A stretch of 64,000 bases of DNA from Morchella semilibera (lineage: Eukaryota; Ascomycota; Pezizomycetes; Pezizales; Morchellaceae), in the NCBI GenBank assembly GCA_009192285.1, contig WBVU01000012.1:1488001-1552000 (forward strand), read 5' to 3'. Numbering within the stretch: the stretch's first letter is position 1; each line of letters begins with the position of its first letter. This document shows, piece by piece, positions 59,493 through 64,000 of this stretch. Under the pieces are notes generated by a model. It saw only the letters and a program-made list of their open reading frames with translations, had not been told where the DNA came from and searched no databases. A program made the position numbers and the translations under genes.

Positions 59493-59720
59493 CCTGGCGC
59501 AAAATGATTCATAGGGTGGCGCCTGGCGCAGAATAATTCAGAGGATGGTGCCTGGCGCAGAATGATTCAGAGGATGGTGCCTGGCGCAGAATGATTCGGT
59601 GTATGGCGCCTGGCGCAGGATAATTCACGGGATAACGCCAGGCGCAGAGCGATTCCCAGGAGGGCGCCGGGCGCAGGGTAATTCCTAGGGTGCCACCTGG
59701 CGCAGGGTAACCACAAGGTT
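59493..59720. repeat. 29-bp subterminal tandem array, right end of the Plavaka-like element
   Basis: About eight copies of a 29-30 bp unit starting GCCTGGCGCAG and containing ATGATTC or ATAATTC, at about 59493, 59522, 59551, 59580, 59609 and on. Copies diverge towards the element end and are followed by further CGCCAGGGCG text up to the TIR. Confidence 0.85.
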
Positions 59721-59853
59721 TGCGCCAGGGCGCTCCTGGCGCTGAGGGCGCAGGGATGCGCCAGGGCGGAGGATTATGCGCCCGGAGACAACTGCAAGCT
59801 TGCTGATGATCACCATACCCTCCCCCAAGCCACTGAGTATATGAATCCGACCA

Positions 59854-60671
59854 AATTCATGACATTTGGCATGACCATTTGCAGCTTGGAAAGCCGAAGG
59901 ACAAAAGACTTAAGATACCACCGATGTTACTTTTGGAACCACAACATCTCCAATTGGATGTTACCGAGAAGCAAAGTATGATCTTTGTCGATGCCAAAAC
60001 CAAAGAGATTGTTGGCTTGGTTGCAAGGGATTGGATGGCCGAGGACAGGAAAGAAACTCTAGAATGAGTCAATGATGTTATTATCAAGGAATGTCAGATT
60101 AGGAAATCTGTCCGAGTAAGTACTATTTCCCCAATTTTACTCTTCCGAGTGCTAATTATTTCTTAGCTTGAAGATTCTGGCAAACTTTATCAGATGGGTT
60201 TCTCAGCTGGTTCCAGAAGCAAATCCAGTTTCGATTGAGTCAGAAACATCACTTCTAAGAAAAACCGACAGGAACAGTTTGAACATATGGGCAGCTATAT
60301 CTTTGCTCTTCTATGGAACATGAGTAAGGGGAGGTTGCCGAAGCCTATTATTGATGATATTACTGGTTTTTGCAATTCTACTCTCATTCCGAGAATGAAT
60401 TATGCTGCTAAGCATAAAGCTACTTCTCAAACTTTGGGGAACTATATGGTCCGAGTAGGGAATGATGATATTGAGTTTGACTGTGTTCCGATGGCACCAC
60501 CTTCTGGGTTCATAGCATATAATTATGCAAGGTAATATTCTTTCCGAGTACATATATTTTATTCTTACTAATTAATTATATATAGGGGTATTCATAATGA
60601 AAAATGCCCTCATAAGTATGCTTTGTTCTGGACTACAGCTAGGACATATGGTACCGATGAGGGGGGACATT
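59854..60671 (+). pseudogene. Decayed gene of unknown function ending at an N
   Basis: Reads HDIWHDHLQLGKPKDKR, TEKQSMIFVDAKTKEIVGLV, then a stop (TGA, 60065) followed in the same frame by VNDVIIKECQIRKSV. After a probable intron come LEDSGKLYQMGFSAGSRSK and another stop, then QFEHMGSYIFALLWNMSKG, CNSTLIPRMNYAAKHKA and MAPPSGFIAYNYAR. After a second probable intron it reads IHNEKCPHKYALFWTTARTYG. The regular alternation of conserved blocks shows an old protein-coding gene, now with at least two stops. I do not name the family. The reading ends at an ambiguous base (60672), after which similarity in composition is lost. Confidence 0.55.
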
Positions 60672-60672
60672 N
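60672..60672. other. Ambiguous base N, possible contig join
   Basis: The only non-ACGT base in the window. The coding-like sequence to its left stops here, so the two sides may not be contiguous in the genome. Confidence 0.7.
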
Positions 60673-61680
60673 GAACATAAGAGAATCCCTAACTAATCCC
60701 TCTTCCCGCAACACTACTAAACCGCGCTCCACGCCGTGATAGTCTTATTTACAATTTGACGGTGTTCTCATATAAGTTCCTAAAACTCTGCAGTCCCATA
60801 GTAATCTAATCCATCCGCATAGATATCTAATATTTTCAAAGAATATTGATAAAGTTTATATATGGATTCATTTGATACTGATATAAGAGCTGTAGGGTGT
60901 GACTCAAGTAAACTCTTAATATAGTACTGACAATTCTCTGTCCCGCCATTTGGCATCAGTTCCATTCGCTCACTAGTTGTAATGCCGTTGCGACAGATGA
61001 AGTTATGTTAAGCAAGGATTGGGTGAGAGGAGTCACGGTTGTCATCATTGGGTTTTATAGGGTTCGATCGCAGGCAGGATTGGTAATAAGAAGTGGTGAA
61101 GTAGTGAAGTAGTGAGGTATTACGGTGTAGAGCGTACTTAGCAACATTACGGGAAGAAAGAGTAGTCAGGGTTTTCTATGGTGTTCTATGAATTTCAGTT
61201 ACGGGCGTTCTATGAGTCAACAGTATGAGTGGATTTCTAATAGGAATTTTTCATTAGGCATCCATGAGTTTCTATTAGATAAGTCAGCGAAGGGATTGTG
61301 ACGGAGTAACCCGACGCAAAAAAGAAGATGACAATGATGACGCAGAAGGACCCGAGGAGCACAGCCTAAGCAACGAGGAAACCAACGAAGACAAAGGTAA
61401 CACCGGGCAGGCACAAGCACAGGCACCGGCAAAGGCAAGGCAAGGGCAAAGGCACAAGGACGCAGAGCGGGAAAAGTGAGGACCGGATGGACCTCAACGG
61501 GAACGATGAAAGGTACTAATGTATTGTACGGCGCAACTGCTCAGGACATGGAATCCGCCCAGAGGCTCGGCGCTTCATGCCAAGAACAAATCTTTTACCC
61601 CTAAGAAATTCTGAGCGGAGTACTAGTATACTAATCAACCATTTCATTTACTACTAGTAACTCTGATTTTTTCTACAATC
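60673..61680. other. Intergenic region
   Basis: No gene recognised; short ORFs only. A-rich purine tract near 61330-61470. Confidence 0.45.
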
Positions 61681-62720
61681 ATGGGCCGTTTGAAGGGTAG
61701 AGCAAAGCAGGAACGTGAAAACCATATTCAACTCGCAATAAAAGACTATTACAAAACACCAAATCCTTCAATAAGGGTTTCTGCTGAGAAGTACAGTATA
61801 CTATGGTCTACTTTACTCGACCATCTCCATGGCGCTCACAGCCGAAGAGAATGTTAAGGGATTTCCTGAAGAGACTTGGGAAATGGCTTGTGCTAAGCAA
61901 TAGTTCTGTAGCGTTTAAACTTTTAATTTGATAAACTGGATTCCGCTCACTTGCTTGAAGGATGATGATTCCAACAAGACGAGGGCAATCAAGCTTCTAT
62001 TTATACATGAGTGGCTCGAGGCCAAGACGAGTTTTCTATCTAAGATCACGCCATAATTCTTTCCATAACATTCTATCCTCACACCACCTTCCCAATTCCA
62101 TGCATCGGCGTTGCTTCCCAAACAACCCATACTATCCGCGACTGTGTAACCTTTCAAGAGCCAAGGCGTCAATACAATAGGACATTAGAGGTGCCATATA
62201 CCCTACCCCGCTTCTATGCTTTTTTAGGGAGAGTCTCCTACATGCAATAGAACGTGTAAGCCAACAAGCCCATGCTATTGCGACGCACCCCTCATGGATG
62301 GCGCAACCCCATTATATTTAACCAAGACCCTTGTTGGTTACCCGACCGACTCTCTTCACAACTCATCACTCTAATTCCACGCCCGTTACAACACTCTTAA
62401 CACAACACCCTGGATATTCTATAACAGAGAAAGCCATCAACACCAACAGCTTTTGATTGAGTATGAGGAAAAGTCTATTGTATGCTGGTGGGAACGCATG
62501 GACGATTGGGGATTTCCGTTTCGTTTAAATCTCGTGAAAGAAATGACTACACACCTTGTTTCTAAATGAACTAGTGGTCATAAACTTAGTCGACACTGGT
62601 TAACCAGATTCCTTGACCGTAATCCCGAGCTGTCATCTCGCTTTACTAGACGTCTTGAACGTCAAAGAGCATTTGCAAATAATCCCAAATTATTAAAGGA
62701 TTACTTTGACAAGATAGGCT
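61681..62720 (+). pseudogene. Fot1/pogo-type transposase remnant with a 590-bp insertion
   Basis: The start MGRLKGRAKQERENHIQLAI to LLDHLHGAHSRRE (61681-61850) is the Psq-type HTH of fungal pogo/Fot1 transposases. The matching CENP-B-type HTH resumes only at about 62440 (QLLIEYEEKSIVCWWERMDD, FPFRLNLVKEMTTHLVSK), has an in-frame TGA (62567-62569) and goes on with HWLTRFLDRNPELSSRF to KLLKDYFDKIG at 62720. The catalytic domain is missing. About 590 bp separate two parts that are adjacent in the family, so something was inserted. I see no clear TIRs on that insert. Confidence 0.7.
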
Positions 62721-62796
62721 GAATCAACTGCGATGATAATTGCAAAACTGGAATGCTAACAAAATATATAGCTGAAACATGTTATTAAATTATATA

Positions 62797-64000
62797 CAGG
62801 AGAAGCTCGCTATAAGAATACTGCGAGTAGGAATAAACACCCTATAAGAATATAAATTTGTGGTCCCATGAAGTAATGCATGGTAAAATAAGAATAATTC
62901 CTATAAGGAATATTCTTTCGCATTGAGGAAAGTTTGTTAGGGTATTCCTATAGGGTAGGAAGAGTTAGGGTTGTAAGAGAGGGGTAACTACTCAGCCTTA
63001 CCGGTACTACTCACTCCATGCTCGCTATTCACAACCGACCGATCATGGATAATACAGTACAGAGAAATGTCTTTACTGATGCCGAGCGAAAGGAAATTTG
63101 TGAGTGGGTAAATACTGAGGATGGGAAAAATGGATTTCGTCCAAAATGGCAATCTATCCAAAAATGGTTTGCCGATACACACAACAATAAAATAATTTCG
63201 CAATCCACAATTAGCAAAACCCTGAAGCGATCCCATGATTTCCTAGACCAACAGCTAACACAACCACAGCAAAAGAAACACCGACAGCCTGACTATCCAA
63301 AGTTGGATGAAGCTCTGTTTATATGGCATAAGAGTGTTCAGAAGCGGGTTCCTGTGTCAGGGTTGATTCTCAAAGAAAAGACTGCATCCTTTTTCCCCAC
63401 ACTTTATCCTGGTAAGTGTTAGACATGTGCTACAGGTACATATCTAACTGTTGCAGAGGAGAGTTTGCCGAGATTCTCAGATGGTTGGTTGGCTTGCAGT
63501 ATAGAAAACTTGGCATGAAATCAAAGAGTTTAGGTTTCACGGAGAGTCAGGGAGTGCGGAAGTAGAGATTGGACAACAAGAGATGGAGGAAACACGCTTA
63601 ATCCTATCACGATATGATCTTCAAGATACGTACAACATGGATGAAACAGGTTATTTTTTTGGTATTCAGCTAGACCGATCACTTGTTACAGAACAATTGG
63701 AAAGCACCAAAAAAGACAAGCGGCGAATTACAGTTGCTCTAACCTCAAATGGTACTGGAACTGATCGTATGTCGCCATGGATAATTGGAAAAGCGGAAAA
63801 TCCTCATTGTTTTAAACATATCAATCATTCTACTCTTGGCTGCCACTATCGGTTTAATAAAAAAACATGGATGAAGTCAGATATCATGTGTGAATATCTA
63901 TCTTGGTTTGATAGAAAAATGACTGGCCGGAAAGTGGTGCTTTGTTTGGATAATTTTTCAGCTCATGAGAAGGGTGTACGGGAGATGGGTGGGGATTTAG
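62797..64000 (+). mobile_element. Tigger/pogo-like transposon, left part, runs off the window
   Basis: Left end at the TA (62795-62796) followed by CAGGAGAAGCTCGCTATAAG, the typical CAG-start TIR of pogo/Tigger elements. Nearby TATAAGAATA repeats in both orientations (62818-62915) may be subterminal binding sites. Encodes the transposase at 63045 onward. The right end lies beyond the window. Confidence 0.7.
63045..64000 (+). pseudogene. Tigger/pogo-like DDE transposase, broken and partial
   Basis: Start MDNTVQRNVFTDAERKEI at 63045 (an upstream ATG at 63018 is in frame). An HTH follows (WQSIQKWFADTHNNK, QSTISKTLKRS), then the Tc5-type HTH (YPKLDEALFIWHKSVQKR). A 45-nt intron (63412..63456, GTAAGT...GCAG) joins FFPTLYPG to EESLPRFSDGW. 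Then a frameshift plus TAG near 63500 breaks the frame, which resumes as IKEFRFHGESGSAEVEIG. The DDE core shows the first Asp in TYNMDETGYFF and the second in VVLCLDNFSAH near the window end; the third catalytic residue is outside. CENP-B-like family. Not functional as sequenced. Confidence 0.75.

Larger units (their letters stand above)
49521..59807. mobile_element. Plavaka-like DNA transposon, about 10.3 kb, with cargo ORFs
   Basis: Bounded by 30-bp inverted repeats at 49521-49550 and 59778-59807 that align without gaps (24 of 30 identical; start ATCAGCAA, end CCGGGCGC). Both ends carry subterminal GC-rich repeats based on CGCCTGG or GGCGC. Inside are a Plavaka-type transposase on the plus strand and, on the minus strand, three clusters of ORFs: one DUF6532-like and two of unknown function. 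Their codon and base composition differs from the long-conserved genes. No clean target-site duplication was found, so exact ends need checking. Several internal frames are broken, so the copy may be inactive. Confidence 0.65.

Overview
The window is nuclear DNA from a filamentous ascomycete. Genes are widely spaced and interrupted by short GT-AG introns (about 45-160 nt), often with a GCTAAC branch site. Several products are typical of Pezizomycotina: a WOPR (Gti1/Pac2) regulator, a Nur1 nuclear-rim protein, a fungal aldo-keto reductase and a Plavaka transposase. I cannot fix the genus. An early-diverging lineage such as Pezizomycetes is a guess from the spacing and transposon load.

Layout. 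1-1270: 5' part of a WOPR regulator gene, minus strand, cut by the window edge. 1.3-10.2 kb: long non-coding stretch with simple repeats. 10.2-11.8 kb: NUR1. 12.9-13.8 kb: purine-rich satellite followed by a U2 snRNA gene (minus strand) interrupted by two spliceosomal introns. 15.9 kb: a tRNA-like gene. 16.4-24.6 kb: a Pro/Val-repeat protein, HNT2 (Fhit-type hydrolase), cystathionine beta-lyase and an aldo-keto reductase, all minus strand. 25.9-27.3 kb: a complete Tc1-type transposon. 27.6-28.3 kb: acireductone dioxygenase. 30.8-48.6 kb: the densest block, with a PHD-finger protein, PRP31, CWC22, URB2 and RVB2. 48.9-64 kb: transposons, namely a TA-flanked MITE, a 10.3-kb Plavaka-like element with 30-bp terminal inverted repeats and cargo ORFs, a broken Fot1/pogo element with an insertion, and the left end of a Tigger-like element running off the window.

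Functional themes. PRP31 and CWC22 are adjacent spliceosome genes on the same strand, and the U2 snRNA gene lies about 20 kb away. URB2 (60S ribosome biogenesis) and RVB2 (AAA+ helicase of chromatin remodellers and box C/D snoRNP assembly) follow. Cystathionine beta-lyase and acireductone dioxygenase both belong to methionine metabolism but are not clustered.

The most notable observation is the U2 gene. Removing two introns (49 and 83 nt, both GTAAGT...GCTAAC...AG) restores the canonical U2 5' region, including the branch-site-recognition segment and a perfect stem IIa. Other signals are about 20 copies of the palindrome TACATGTA (about 1 expected), several TA-flanked MITEs, and single-base frame breaks in genes that should be intact. 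Some of those breaks may be sequencing errors, and a single N at 60672 marks a possible contig join.
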